The notes below the pieces were generated by a model. The model saw nothing but the letters and a program-made list of their open reading frames with translations. It did not search any database and had not been told where the DNA came from. 64,000 nt of DNA, taken from NCBI RefSeq assembly GCF_001512285.1, contig NZ_LNUV01000003.1, positions 780,059-844,058 on the forward strand. The letters run 5' to 3'. A program made the position numbers and the translations under genes. This DNA comes from Arthrobacter sp. EpRS71. GTDB lineage: Bacteria; Actinomycetota; Actinomycetes; Actinomycetales; Micrococcaceae. Below, piece by piece: positions 26,983-36,745 of this stretch (position 1 is its first letter; every line of letters begins with the position of its first letter).

Positions 26983-27741
26983 CTAGGTTGCGGGGGCGGC
27001 TTCGTTGAGTACGCGCAGCGCGTTCAGCGTCCGCGGGTAACCGATGTAGGGCAGCAACGCCGTGATGACTTCCAGCATTCGTGCGCGATCATTCCCCACG
27101 TTGAGGTTGCCTTGAACGTGCCCCTTCACTTGCGCCTCACAGCCGCCCATGGACGCCAGCATGGATAGAGTCAGGAGCTCACGCGTTGCAACGTCAAGGC
27201 CGCCGCGTGTGAGGTAATCACCAAAGCAGTTGCCTGCCAGATAATCCTGGAAGTGTTCCTCATCCTCGGCTGCGGCTGCCCGCATGCCACCCACGCGTTC
27301 GGCGCCCGCAATGACTTTCTGGACCGCGAGGCCCTTTTCCGCGCGGTTGGCTATTGTGGTGCTGGACTGTCCAGCCAGCGGCAATTCCACACCGTGATTG
27401 GTGAGGATCTCATTTGTGGCGTGCAGGAAGTCGGAGACCTTGGCCATGCCGACGTATGGCACGGCTTGGTAGACGATTTCCTTGGCTTGAGTTGGGGTCA
27501 CCCCCACTGTGAGGGCCGCGCCCAACAACGTCCGGAACTCCCCCATGGCTTGGCACGCGATGAGTGAGGCGAGTTGGACCATGAGCCGGGTCTTCGTCTC
27601 CAGGTTTCCATAGCCTCGGGTCTCATCGAACGCAAAATTGTTGAAGATCTCCGCGAGCTCGGGATCCGTGACGGCAAAGGCCGGGAGCTGACCGGGGAAG
27701 AGTTCGTCATGGTTCTTGCGGGCGGGTTCGGTGAGGGCCAT
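26983..27741 (-). CDS. carboxymuconolactone decarboxylase family protein
   Basis: 252 residues made of two CMD repeats (GNLETKTRLMVQLASLIA in the first, DVATRELLTLSMLASMGGCE in the second), with the conserved GHVQGNLNVG after the second. Length is about twice a single-domain CMD protein. Relatives are lactone decarboxylases or peroxidase-like AhpD proteins; the CxxC pair of AhpD is missing here. The ATG at 27741 is chosen for its AAGGAGA site and because the family sequence starts there. Substrate unknown. Confidence 0.85.
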   Translation of the reverse strand: MALTEPARKNHDELFPGQLPAFAVTDPELAEIFNNFAFDETRGYGNLETKTRLMVQLASLIACQAMGEFRTLLGAALTVGVTPTQAKEIVYQAVPYVGMAKVSDFLHATNEILTNHGVELPLAGQSSTTIANRAEKGLAVQKVIAGAERVGGMRAAAAEDEEHFQDYLAGNCFGDYLTRGGLDVATRELLTLSMLASMGGCEAQVKGHVQGNLNVGNDRARMLEVITALLPYIGYPRTLNALRVLNEAAPAT

Positions 27742-28041
27742 GGGGTCTCCTTGAAACAGCTGTTCCGACTGCCCGCCGAGTTGGCTGGCGGTATGGAAGC
27801 TTTCGATTGCGGTGCCTGATCGGTGGGCCGGAAAGGCCACCTACACATAACACCCCATTGAGGAGCCTTGTGGGAGAGTCCCTTGATACAGGTTCCGGCA
27901 GTACATGCTTCGTCCGCCCCTCGCAGCAGCTCACGCGAAGCGACTTACCAGGAGTTCTCAGCATGCTTACGATGGAAGGGCAGGATTCTGACGCACCACG
28001 AGCACGGAACCCCGATCGCCGACTGGAAAGTTGAACTCCCC
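27742..28041. other. 300-bp divergent intergenic region
   Basis: Holds the start regions of the CMD-like gene (minus) and the small membrane protein (plus). I see no convincing palindrome, terminator or RNA gene in it. Confidence 0.5.
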
Positions 28042-28443
28042 ATGGCACGACGAAGCGCTAAGAAAGCACCCATCATCACGGAAGCGGCTCCTGGGCGTCG
28101 CGGACCCGGAAAGGCCATTTGGCTTATTGCCGCGGGCCTCGTGGCTGGGATAGCCGGCGGAATTTTCGGCTTCCGCATGCTGGTACCGTCCAGAGAATCT
28201 GAGCCAGCAAAGGCTCCGCAGCGGCAACCCGAGGAGATTCTGGTCAGGGAGGAACCTGTGGAGATCTCCACCAGAATGCGCCCGGGGGAATGGACTGAAG
28301 CGTCACTGCTGGAACATGTCGAGGACTACAAGCAGCAGATCCGCGATATGGGGGCGAAGGAATCGCAGATTGTGGTGGACGTTGAGCGGACCGAAGCCGG
28401 CGCTGCCCGGGTGGTGGTCAGCTGGGACCGAAGCCGGGCTTAG
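28042..28443 (+). CDS. small single-pass membrane protein, 133 aa
   Basis: Basic N-terminus (MARRSAKKAP), one glycine-rich membrane segment (about residues 25-48, GKAIWLIAAGLVAGIAGGIF) and an acidic C-terminal domain of about 70 residues. Similar around the membrane segment to the protein at 26436 (GR/KAIW, R-M-x-x-P, E-P-A-K). Ends eight bases before the convergent hspR. Function unknown. Confidence 0.65.
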   Translation: MARRSAKKAPIITEAAPGRRGPGKAIWLIAAGLVAGIAGGIFGFRMLVPSRESEPAKAPQRQPEEILVREEPVEISTRMRPGEWTEASLLEHVEDYKQQIRDMGAKESQIVVDVERTEAGAARVVVSWDRSRA

Positions 28444-28449
28444 CCCAAG

Positions 28450-28872
28450 CTAGTCCCCGGCTCGGGGACGCCACACCACGACGGCCTGGGACCGCGCCCG
28501 GGGACGCTGGCCACGCGCCAGTGAGACGACGTCGCCCGCGGCACCTGCCGCGAAGATACGAGCATCCACGGGTGAGCGGCGGCGCGACAGCTCCTCCGTG
28601 AGCTCAACTACCCGGTACTGCAGCGCAGCCACCTGGTTTTCGAGGTCCAGGATGCGTTTGATGCCCTCGAGCGAGACGCCAGACTGCGAGAGGCGTTGAA
28701 CCTCCCGCAGTTTGTTCACGTCGTTCTGCGAATAACGGCGGGATTTGCCGGGCGCACGGCTGGGCGAGACGATGCCCAAGCGGTCGTACTGGCGCAACGT
28801 CTGCGGATGCATGTCGGCAAGCTCCGCAGCAACGGAGATGACAAAGATCGGCTGGTTGACGTCGATTGCCAT
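28450..28872 (-). CDS. hspR: heat-shock repressor HspR, MerR family
   Basis: 140 residues; MerR-type winged helix (VISVAAELADMHPQTLRQYDRLGIV, then RRYSQNDVNKLREVQRLS) followed by a short coiled coil (LDLENQVAALQYRVVELTEEL) and a basic tail. HspR binds HAIR inverted repeats and represses the dnaK operon, with DnaK as co-repressor. It is the last gene of the operon it controls, 10 bp behind dnaJ, and two HAIR sites flank the operon promoter. Confidence 0.95.
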   Translation of the reverse strand: MAIDVNQPIFVISVAAELADMHPQTLRQYDRLGIVSPSRAPGKSRRYSQNDVNKLREVQRLSQSGVSLEGIKRILDLENQVAALQYRVVELTEELSRRRSPVDARIFAAGAAGDVVSLARGQRPRARSQAVVVWRPRAGD

Positions 28873-28882
28873 GACCGTCTCC

Positions 28883-29866
28883 TTACAACCGGGCCTTCGC
28901 GGCCAGATCGTGACGCGGGTTGGCGTCAGTGGTGGCAGCGGCGAAGGCCTTCACGGCTTCTTCCGCTTCCTTGTTCAGGTTCTGTGGAACCGCGACGTCG
29001 ATGGTCACCAGCAGGTCACCGGTCGCCTTGGACGTCTTCACGCCACGGCCCTTCACCCGGAGGGTACGGCCCGACGGTGTTCCGGCCGGAACGCGCACCT
29101 TGACGGTGTCGCCGTCGAGCGTTGGCACCTCAATGGTGGCGCCGAGCGCCGCTTCCGCGAACGTGACGGGCACGTGGATGCGGATGTTGTCGCCGTCGCG
29201 GTGGAAGAAGTCGTGCGGCTTCACGCTCACCGTGATGATGAGGTCGCCATTGCCGGCCGGGCCAACATTGCCCTTGCCGCGCTGACGGACTTTCTGCCCA
29301 TCCTTGATACCGGCGGGAATCTTGACATCGATCACGTTGCCGTTGCTCTCACGCAAGCTCACAGTGGTGCCGTTAATTGAGCCGGCAAACGAGATGGACG
29401 TAGTTGCCGTCCGGTCGGAGCCCTTCTGCGGGGCACGTTGGAACCCTGTGGGGCCAGCTCCGCCGAAGCCGCCACCAAACAGGTCCGCGAACTCCGGAGG
29501 AATGCCACCGCCACCGGCAGGCTGACGAGCACCAGGCCCGCCACCAAACAGGCCGCCGAACAGGTCCTCAAACCCGCCATTGGCTCCTGCACCACCACGT
29601 CCAGCGCCAGCACCCGGAGCAAACCGGGCACCACCCATGGCACGAATGGCGTCATACTGCTGCCGATCCTCAGCACTGGACAGCACCGAGTAGGCCTCGG
29701 AAATGTCCTTGAACTTCTTCTCCGCAGCAGCATCCCCGGCATTAGTATCCGGATGGTACTGCCGGGCTAGCTTGCGGTAAGCCTTCTTAATATCCGCATC
29801 GGACGCGTCCTTGGCAATACCAAGGATCGCGTAAAAATCCTTTTCAACCCAGTCCTGGCTGGCCAA
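28883..29866 (-). CDS. dnaJ: DnaJ-type co-chaperone without zinc finger
   Basis: 327 residues. J-domain at the N-terminus (DFYAILGIAKDASDADIKKAYR, HPD motif in HPDTN) that stimulates DnaK ATPase, a glycine/phenylalanine-rich linker (about 80-135), then two DnaJ C-terminal beta domains. The CxxCxGxG zinc-finger repeats of classical DnaJ are absent (no such cysteines), so it is CbpA-like in build although it sits in the dnaK operon. A long inverted repeat separates it from grpE. Confidence 0.93.
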   Translation of the reverse strand: MASQDWVEKDFYAILGIAKDASDADIKKAYRKLARQYHPDTNAGDAAAEKKFKDISEAYSVLSSAEDRQQYDAIRAMGGARFAPGAGAGRGGAGANGGFEDLFGGLFGGGPGARQPAGGGGIPPEFADLFGGGFGGAGPTGFQRAPQKGSDRTATTSISFAGSINGTTVSLRESNGNVIDVKIPAGIKDGQKVRQRGKGNVGPAGNGDLIITVSVKPHDFFHRDGDNIRIHVPVTFAEAALGATIEVPTLDGDTVKVRVPAGTPSGRTLRVKGRGVKTSKATGDLLVTIDVAVPQNLNKEAEEAVKAFAAATTDANPRHDLAAKARL

Positions 29867-29944
29867 GAGCGTTTCCTTTCAAGTCAATAAAAAACGTGCG
29901 GCTGCAGTCATCGCGCCTCTGGCGAGCTTACAACCGACGCGAAA

Positions 29945-30002
29945 CCGGATATGGGGCGGCGGTGTGGAGGGCACCGCGAAGCGGGCACCGCCCCATATCC
30001 GG
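29945..30002. promoter_or_regulatory. long stem-loop between grpE and dnaJ
   Basis: CCGGATATGGGGCGG (29945-29959) pairs perfectly with CCGCCCCATATCCGG (29988-30002); an extra inner stem with a bulge is possible. No T-run follows. It could attenuate or process the operon message between grpE and dnaJ. Confidence 0.6.
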
Positions 30003-30017
30003 TGAAGCGTCTGCTAG

Positions 30018-30677
30018 TTACGCCGGAACCGCGACGATCACTTGGGCTGCACGCAGGACCCGCTCACCTGAGCGGTATCCGGAGCGCAGCACCTGGCTGA
30101 CCGTGTCAACCTCGATGTCTTCGCCGGGCTGCTGGATGAGTGCTTCGTGGATGGTGGGGTCGAATTCGACTCCGGTGTCCGCGATGCGTTCCAGTCCGTA
30201 CGTCTTGAGCGCGTTCTCCAGCTTGGTGGCGATGGCGGCGAAGGGGCCGTCTTCGAGGTCACCGTGCTGGCGTGCGGCGTCGACGTCGTCCAGCACCGGG
30301 AGCAGGGAGTTGAGGACGCCGATGACGGCCATCTCTCCTGCTACGGCACGGTCGCGTTCCACGCGTTTGCGGTAGTTGACGTACTCAGCCTGAAGGCGAA
30401 GGAGGTCGTTGCGGAGCTCCGCTGCCTGGGCTTCAGCCGCGGCACCGGAGGCTACCGATTCCTCAGCCGGCACCTCTACCCCGTTGAGGATTTCCTCAGC
30501 CTGGGAGAGGGCGTCACCGTCTGTGGGAGCGGCGTTGCCTTCGGTGGGAGCCGCAGCTTCGCTATCGGGGTGACGGGCTGCCCCGGTCTCCGGGTCAACC
30601 TTGCGGTTGTCCCGGATAACCGGCTTGCGCGGCTCGTTGCCTTCAGAGTGCTCTGCTTCGTTGCCGTGGTGAGGCAT
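30018..30677 (-). CDS. grpE: nucleotide exchange factor GrpE
   Basis: 219 residues: an acidic disordered N-terminal region (about 75 residues), a long coiled coil (AEAQAAELRNDLLRLQAEYVN), then the four-helix/beta head with LLPVLDDVDAAR and GVEFDPTIHEALIQQP. Releases ADP from DnaK. Starts two bases after dnaK ends, within the dnaK-grpE-dnaJ-hspR operon. Confidence 0.96.
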   Translation of the reverse strand: MPHHGNEAEHSEGNEPRKPVIRDNRKVDPETGAARHPDSEAAAPTEGNAAPTDGDALSQAEEILNGVEVPAEESVASGAAAEAQAAELRNDLLRLQAEYVNYRKRVERDRAVAGEMAVIGVLNSLLPVLDDVDAARQHGDLEDGPFAAIATKLENALKTYGLERIADTGVEFDPTIHEALIQQPGEDIEVDTVSQVLRSGYRSGERVLRAAQVIVAVPA

Positions 30678-30679
30678 GG

Positions 30680-32608
<1,929 letters not shown>

Positions 32609-32642
32609 TTACGTGCTGGGAGCCTGCTCAACAATCGGCTAG

Positions 32643-32661
32643 TTGAGCGTTCTGCACTCAA
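32643..32661. promoter_or_regulatory. HAIR operator, promoter-proximal (HspR site)
   Basis: TTGAGC-GTTCTGC-ACTCAA fits the HAIR pattern (CTTGAGT-N7-ACTCAAG) with one half-site change. It abuts the -10 element and would cover the transcription start of dnaK. Confidence 0.88.
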
Positions 32662-32688
32662 CTGTACTCAGCCTCAGAATTAAGTCAA
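32661..32688 (-). promoter_or_regulatory. dnaK operon promoter
   Basis: On the minus strand -35 TTGACT (32683-32688) and -10 TACAGT (32661-32666) are 16 bases apart. It is framed on both sides by HAIR operators, as expected for an HspR-repressed vegetative-sigma promoter. Confidence 0.65.
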
Positions 32689-32695
32689 TCCAAAG

Positions 32696-32714
32696 TTGAG
32701 TCGAGTGCGCTCAA
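32696..32714. promoter_or_regulatory. HAIR operator, distal (HspR site)
   Basis: TTGAGT-CGAGTGC-GCTCAA, HAIR pattern with one mismatch, located just upstream of the -35 element of the dnaK promoter. Confidence 0.85.
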
Positions 32715-32915
32715 CTCTGCCCTGAGGGCTCAAGAAAGCCCCGGAATCACGCGGCTTTCGGACTGGTTTCGCCCACGGTGAACTGGCAAACTGGCTGTTT
32801 CGCCGGTACAGAACCTACGCCTGCATCGCATGGGCTCCTGGATACATCTGTCGAGAATCGAGAGGGGGCCGGAGGCCACGCGAGCTCGAAAATTTCCATT
32901 CGTGAGGAAACGAAA
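32715..32915. other. intergenic stretch without recognised features
   Basis: About 200 bases between the dnaK control region and the terminator of the RelA/SpoT unit. No open frame with coding character and no RNA gene could be supported. The base composition is slightly lower in GC than the neighbours. Confidence 0.4.
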
Positions 32916-32953
32916 GAAGGACTCGACCTGTCTACCGACGGGCCAAGTCCTTC
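32916..32953 (-). terminator. terminator hairpin of the RelA/SpoT unit
   Basis: GAAGGACT (32916-32923) pairs with AGTCCTTC (32946-32953), 18 bases downstream of the small gene's stop on the minus strand; the minus strand then reads TTTCG, a weak T-tract. Confidence 0.55.
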
Positions 32954-32971
32954 ATAAGGTGACGCTGCGTT

Positions 32972-33202
32972 TTACGCGCTCAGAACGTGAACTTCTTTGC
33001 CTGTGAAGTAACGCGAATGAGTCTTCTGGACGGTTTCCAAAGAGTCGCTATTGAGCGAGACGACTTCCCAATCCTCGCTGGGGCGGAGTTTCTCCAGTCT
33101 CAGGCGTTCCAAAAGCGCCGCCTTGTGACCATCAGCTCCCGGAAAGGCTGTGACCAGCCGATCGCCCGTGAGGCGGTTGTATTCGATAACGTAGCCAGGC
33201 AT
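32972..33202 (-). CDS. small protein paired with RelA/SpoT-domain protein, 76 aa
   Basis: MPGYVIEYNRLTGDRLVTAF opening, then a short charged helical part and an aromatic C-terminal region (HSRYFTGKEVHVLSA). No recognised family. It starts three bases after the RelA/SpoT-domain gene stops, with a GGGGTGAGG ribosome binding site, so the two form a bicistronic unit. By analogy with toxic small alarmone synthetases, which are paired with a small antitoxin, it could be the antitoxin; this is an inference from arrangement only. Confidence 0.6.
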   Translation of the reverse strand: MPGYVIEYNRLTGDRLVTAFPGADGHKAALLERLRLEKLRPSEDWEVVSLNSDSLETVQKTHSRYFTGKEVHVLSA

Positions 33203-33205
33203 GCC

Positions 33206-34012
33206 TCACCCCTTCCTAGTAATCCGCATCGTATCAAACGAGGCTTTGAGGTTCGCCAATCCGTCCAAGACAACCTTCTCGGTCTCGTCCATGTCCTTCT
33301 CCGCTGTTCTAATCTCTCTCAGCCTGCGCTTGGACGGCTGTTTTTTGGCCTCTTCCAAGCTGCGAACCGTGCGGACATTGCTACGGCGTTGCTCGAGGGT
33401 GGAAAGACCCCTGGTGGAGATGTCTTGTAGATCAACGACGAACTTTTTCTCCCGATCGTCTGTGGGCAACTCACCATATCGGATTCCCCGGCCCAGCACG
33501 TCTGCGGCCGCTTCATACGTGTTCGCCCATTGTCCTTGCAGGTGAGTTCTGATTTGGACTTCGACTCGCGCCGGGAGTTTTAGCCACAGGTGAAGCGCGC
33601 GGTATCCACTGTGTGGCTTGTCACGCATGTCGCGACAGCAAACCTGCAGATCATGCCCGAACAAACCGGCGATGGCATTCGCTACTCCGTCCTGCTCTTC
33701 AAGGGTCATTTCTGCTTCAAACCGCACTCCGGCGATGTCCTGCACGCTTTGCAAGGGCGTGGAGTGGTCGCGCTGAAGCTTTTCTCGAAGGGTATCGATG
33801 GTCTTAGGGCGGGAAGTGACCTCCGGAACGCGCTCACCGAGTAGCGGGGCCCAATCCAATGCTTTGATCCTTGATTGTGTTTCGGCAGCTACGTCGTTGT
33901 AGTACACCATGACCGAGTCGTAGGTCGGGAGTGCATCTGGAATGGGCCGGGAGTCTCTGATACAGATGCCCAGTTTACGCAACTGATTGGTGGTCCATGG
34001 CAGATCCGGCAT
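33206..34012 (-). CDS. RelA/SpoT nucleotidyltransferase-domain protein
   Basis: 268 residues with a single (p)ppGpp-synthetase-like domain (about 45-170). Visible residues: Arg68 and Lys70 (SRPKTIDTLREKLQR), Asp92 in QDIAGVR, Tyr137 in the HSGYRALHL G-loop and Glu151 in VEVQIRT, so the usual catalytic Asp and Glu are kept. There is no HD hydrolase, TGS or ACT domain. A C-terminal charged helical extension of about 80 residues follows. It fits small alarmone synthetases and toxSAS toxins, which make alarmones or pyrophosphorylate tRNA ends. Weak ribosome binding site. Coupled to a 76-residue protein downstream. Confidence 0.82.
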   Translation of the reverse strand: MPDLPWTTNQLRKLGICIRDSRPIPDALPTYDSVMVYYNDVAAETQSRIKALDWAPLLGERVPEVTSRPKTIDTLREKLQRDHSTPLQSVQDIAGVRFEAEMTLEEQDGVANAIAGLFGHDLQVCCRDMRDKPHSGYRALHLWLKLPARVEVQIRTHLQGQWANTYEAAADVLGRGIRYGELPTDDREKKFVVDLQDISTRGLSTLEQRRSNVRTVRSLEEAKKQPSKRRLREIRTAEKDMDETEKVVLDGLANLKASFDTMRITRKG

Positions 34013-34135
34013 TCTGTGATCATAGGCGACCCTGCGGCCCTCGACAGTCGCTGAACTGCAGGGCCTGAGTAATGGTCGCCCATCTACAGAGTGACCATAT
34101 ATTGACGCCGAACGAATTGATCACGGCGCGAAGCG

Positions 34136-35056
34136 TCACTCACTCGGAGTGGTGACACCCATATCCGGGTGGCTTGGACGAATTTGGGTGGCGTCAGCCG
34201 TTTGGGTCGCGTCAAGCGGTTCGGGCTTGTACACCCATGCCACCAGCACCACGGAGATGATCATCAGCAGGAACCACGCCAGCAGCTTGTCGATGGAGAC
34301 CGCCTGCCACCCATCCAGCTGGTTGGGATACAGCCACGCACGGGACCACGTGCCGATGTTCTCCGCGAACCAAATGAACAGCGCCACCAGCAGGAACGAA
34401 ACCAGGATGGGCATCTTGAAACGACGCCGGAACACACGGAAGTGCATCACGCACCGTCCGTAGACCAGCACGACGGCGGCCAGCAGCACCCAGCGCGCGT
34501 CGAAGATGTAGTGGTGCGAGAAGAAGTTGATGTAGATCGCAGCCGCAACAAGGGCCGTGATCCAACGGCGTGGGTACCGGTCGAAGCGGAGGTCGAACAG
34601 CCGGAACACCCGCACCATGTAGGAACCCACGGCGGCATACATGAAGCCGCTGAACAGTGGAACAGCCCCGATCCGGAGGAAGCCCTCGGCCTCGTACGCC
34701 CAGGATCCGACGTCCGTCTTGAACAGCTCCATCACTGTCCCCACCACGTGAAAGAGCAGGATGACCCGCAATTCCCGCAGCGTCTCCAGCCTGAAAGAGA
34801 TCATCAGAACTTGGATAACGACGGCGGCAAGGGTCAGGAAATCGTTGCGGGCGAGCGCCGCGTTATCGGGGTACCAGAGGCGCGCGGCGATGATCACCGC
34901 GAGCAACGCCGCACCGAACACACAAGCCCACGCCTGCTTCAGACCGAACACCACAAACTCGGTCAGCCCGGCCCGCAGACGGCCAGCGCGAGTGCCCTCC
35001 AGGTAACGGTGCGCAAGGGCGTCGATGGACTCTTCCACCGACGTGGAGTTACGCAT
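34136..35056 (-). CDS. DUF817 integral membrane protein
   Basis: 306 residues, about eight hydrophobic segments. Recognised by EFVVFGLKQAWACVFGAALL, FRLETLRELRVILLFHVVGT, FKTDVGSWAYEAEG and NIGTWSRAWLYPNQLDGW, which mark DUF817. ATG at 35056 is used because the family begins near there; it overlaps the stop of the MpaB-like gene by eight bases. Function unknown. Confidence 0.82.
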   Translation of the reverse strand: MRNSTSVEESIDALAHRYLEGTRAGRLRAGLTEFVVFGLKQAWACVFGAALLAVIIAARLWYPDNAALARNDFLTLAAVVIQVLMISFRLETLRELRVILLFHVVGTVMELFKTDVGSWAYEAEGFLRIGAVPLFSGFMYAAVGSYMVRVFRLFDLRFDRYPRRWITALVAAAIYINFFSHHYIFDARWVLLAAVVLVYGRCVMHFRVFRRRFKMPILVSFLLVALFIWFAENIGTWSRAWLYPNQLDGWQAVSIDKLLAWFLLMIISVVLVAWVYKPEPLDATQTADATQIRPSHPDMGVTTPSE

Positions 35057-35840
35057 GCGGCACCGCGGAATCCACCACAAGCTGGCCCAAATAATGATCG
35101 CGGGGCCAATGCCGGATCCGCTGGGGCAAGCGCGGATACACGCGACCCACCAGCCGCATGGTCCGCTCGAAGCGCCGCGCCTGGCTTTTGCCCCAAGTGA
35201 AGCCAAATCCTTCCCGCACGTGGTCCGGCAACAGGCCGGCGGTGAGGAACCGCGCCAACGGCATGGCCAGGCGCAACAACCGCGGCCCACCCGTCGGGTA
35301 GAGCAGGTCCCGGGCTACCTTGAGCGCTTTGTCATCCGGGCGAAGTCCGCGCACATGGGACTCCCAGTACGCAGCGAAAGCGGCCCGATCAGACGGCCAC
35401 TTATCCTCCGGAAGCTGCAGGGCTGTCCCGATCCGCGCATACTCGCGGTAGATACGGTCGGCGGTATCGTCGTCGAGCATTCCATGGACCTGCTGATAGA
35501 CGGTGACGGCGGTGTCGTAGAGGGTGGCGACCACCCAGAGTTGGGAGTCGGCGTCGAAGGCGCTGTATCCGTGTGAAGCGGCATCGGGTCCGCGACGAAC
35601 CGGGGCATGGGCGCGGTTGACGGCGCGGCGGACGGCCTTCACCTGCTCCTCGGAACCGTAAACCACCGCATACACGTAGGTCATGGTCGCGCGGAGCCGA
35701 TCCATGGGCCGTTCGGCGAAATTGCTGTGCTCGGCCACGCCGTGACCCACTGTGGGGTCGGCGATTTGCAGGAGAATTGCGCGGCCCGCGCCGGCCAGGA
35801 GGACACCCTCCGCACCAATGTCAGCCAGTCCACGAACCAT
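35049..35840 (-). CDS. oxygenase MpaB family protein (DUF2236)
   Basis: 263 residues. Family features are GAGRAILLQIADPTVGHGVAEHS near the start, MTYVYAVVYGS, the HAPVRRGPDAASHGYSAFDA histidine-containing loop and LWVVATLYDTAV. Relatives include MpaB-type oxygenases and latex-clearing haem proteins. Here the histidine in YSAFDADSQLWV-type context is present. Cytoplasmic. Coupled to the DUF817 gene downstream. Substrate unknown. Confidence 0.8.
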   Translation of the reverse strand: MVRGLADIGAEGVLLAGAGRAILLQIADPTVGHGVAEHSNFAERPMDRLRATMTYVYAVVYGSEEQVKAVRRAVNRAHAPVRRGPDAASHGYSAFDADSQLWVVATLYDTAVTVYQQVHGMLDDDTADRIYREYARIGTALQLPEDKWPSDRAAFAAYWESHVRGLRPDDKALKVARDLLYPTGGPRLLRLAMPLARFLTAGLLPDHVREGFGFTWGKSQARRFERTMRLVGRVYPRLPQRIRHWPRDHYLGQLVVDSAVPHA

Positions 35841-35857
35841 CTGAATACTGTAGCGCC

Positions 35858-36601
35858 CTAGCCTTGGAGCCCGGCGACGCCCTGCAGTACGCCCAACTGA
35901 TGCTCAAAAAGATCGTCGCGGGCCGTGAAAGTCTCCGGCCCGTACTGCCCGAAAACCTCAAAACTGATAGCCCCGAACACTGAGGTCCACACCAGGACAC
36001 CGCGCGCTAACGACGCATCTGGTGCCGCGAGATTCATTTCGGCGCGTATGGCCGCCAGGTCTTCAGCCAGCGTCGGGGGAATCACGACGGCGGGAGTCAC
36101 CTCTGCGGACAGGGCACCTGCGCGGTAGGCGGCATCGAAGATCCCGACGAGGCGGACAATGACGCGTGTTCCGGGCACAGTGGTGCGCTCCCCCGGTGCC
36201 TGGTACCCGGGGACGGGGCTACCAAAAAGCAGGGCGTAGCTGGAGGGCTCGCGGACCGCCCAGGCGCGGACGGCCTTGCTCAGTGCCCTGAACTGCCCGG
36301 GGAAGTCACCCGCCGGGACGGCATCTACCGCAGCATCCACTGCATCGCCGAGCTCGTTGTACGCGTCGATGAGCAGGAGGGTGAGGAGCTCGTCGCGGTT
36401 CTCGACGTACCGATACACGGCAGAAGATACGACGCCGAGATCCCTCGCCACGGCGCGCAGGGAAAGAGCCGCTGCGCCGTGGACCGCGAGGTGTTCGCGG
36501 CCCAGCCGGATGATGTCCGCGATGGTTTGCGTGCGCGCCCGTTCCCGCGGCGTTGGTGGCTTGGCCTTGGTCTTAGCTGCGGCGGGTTCGGCAGTTGTCA
36601 T
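35858..36601 (-). CDS. TetR family transcriptional regulator
   Basis: 247 residues; TetR HTH (about 25-75) with ALSLRAVARDLGVVSSAVYRYV and a C-terminal WHG-type ligand domain (SSYALLFGSPVPGY). ATG at 36601 begins just before the HTH. Divergent from the NAD-epimerase gene, with two near-identical palindromes between them, so it probably represses that gene and itself. Confidence 0.88.
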   Translation of the reverse strand: MTTAEPAAAKTKAKPPTPRERARTQTIADIIRLGREHLAVHGAAALSLRAVARDLGVVSSAVYRYVENRDELLTLLLIDAYNELGDAVDAAVDAVPAGDFPGQFRALSKAVRAWAVREPSSYALLFGSPVPGYQAPGERTTVPGTRVIVRLVGIFDAAYRAGALSAEVTPAVVIPPTLAEDLAAIRAEMNLAAPDASLARGVLVWTSVFGAISFEVFGQYGPETFTARDDLFEHQLGVLQGVAGLQG

Positions 36602-36641
36602 GCCCCCAGCTTGCCATAACAGAGAGCGCTGTGAACAAACG

Positions 36642-36654
36642 AGAGCAGTGCTCT
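36642..36654. promoter_or_regulatory. TetR operator copy 1
   Basis: AGAGCAGTGCTCT, perfect 13-bp palindrome about a central G, in the divergent region between the TetR and NAD-epimerase genes; followed by TG as in copy 2. Confidence 0.72.
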
Positions 36655-36690
36655 TGACTTTGGCTCTGATAATGGTCATTCTTGATTGAG

Positions 36691-36703
36691 AGAGCACTGC
36701 TCT
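36691..36703. promoter_or_regulatory. TetR operator copy 2
   Basis: AGAGCACTGCTCT, identical to copy 1 except the central base, centred 49 bases away (about 4.7 helical turns). The two sites together bracket the region where both promoters must lie. Confidence 0.72.
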
Positions 36704-36745
36704 TGCTTTAGCTTTCCAGGTAACGAACGCGAAAGAAGGAACATC

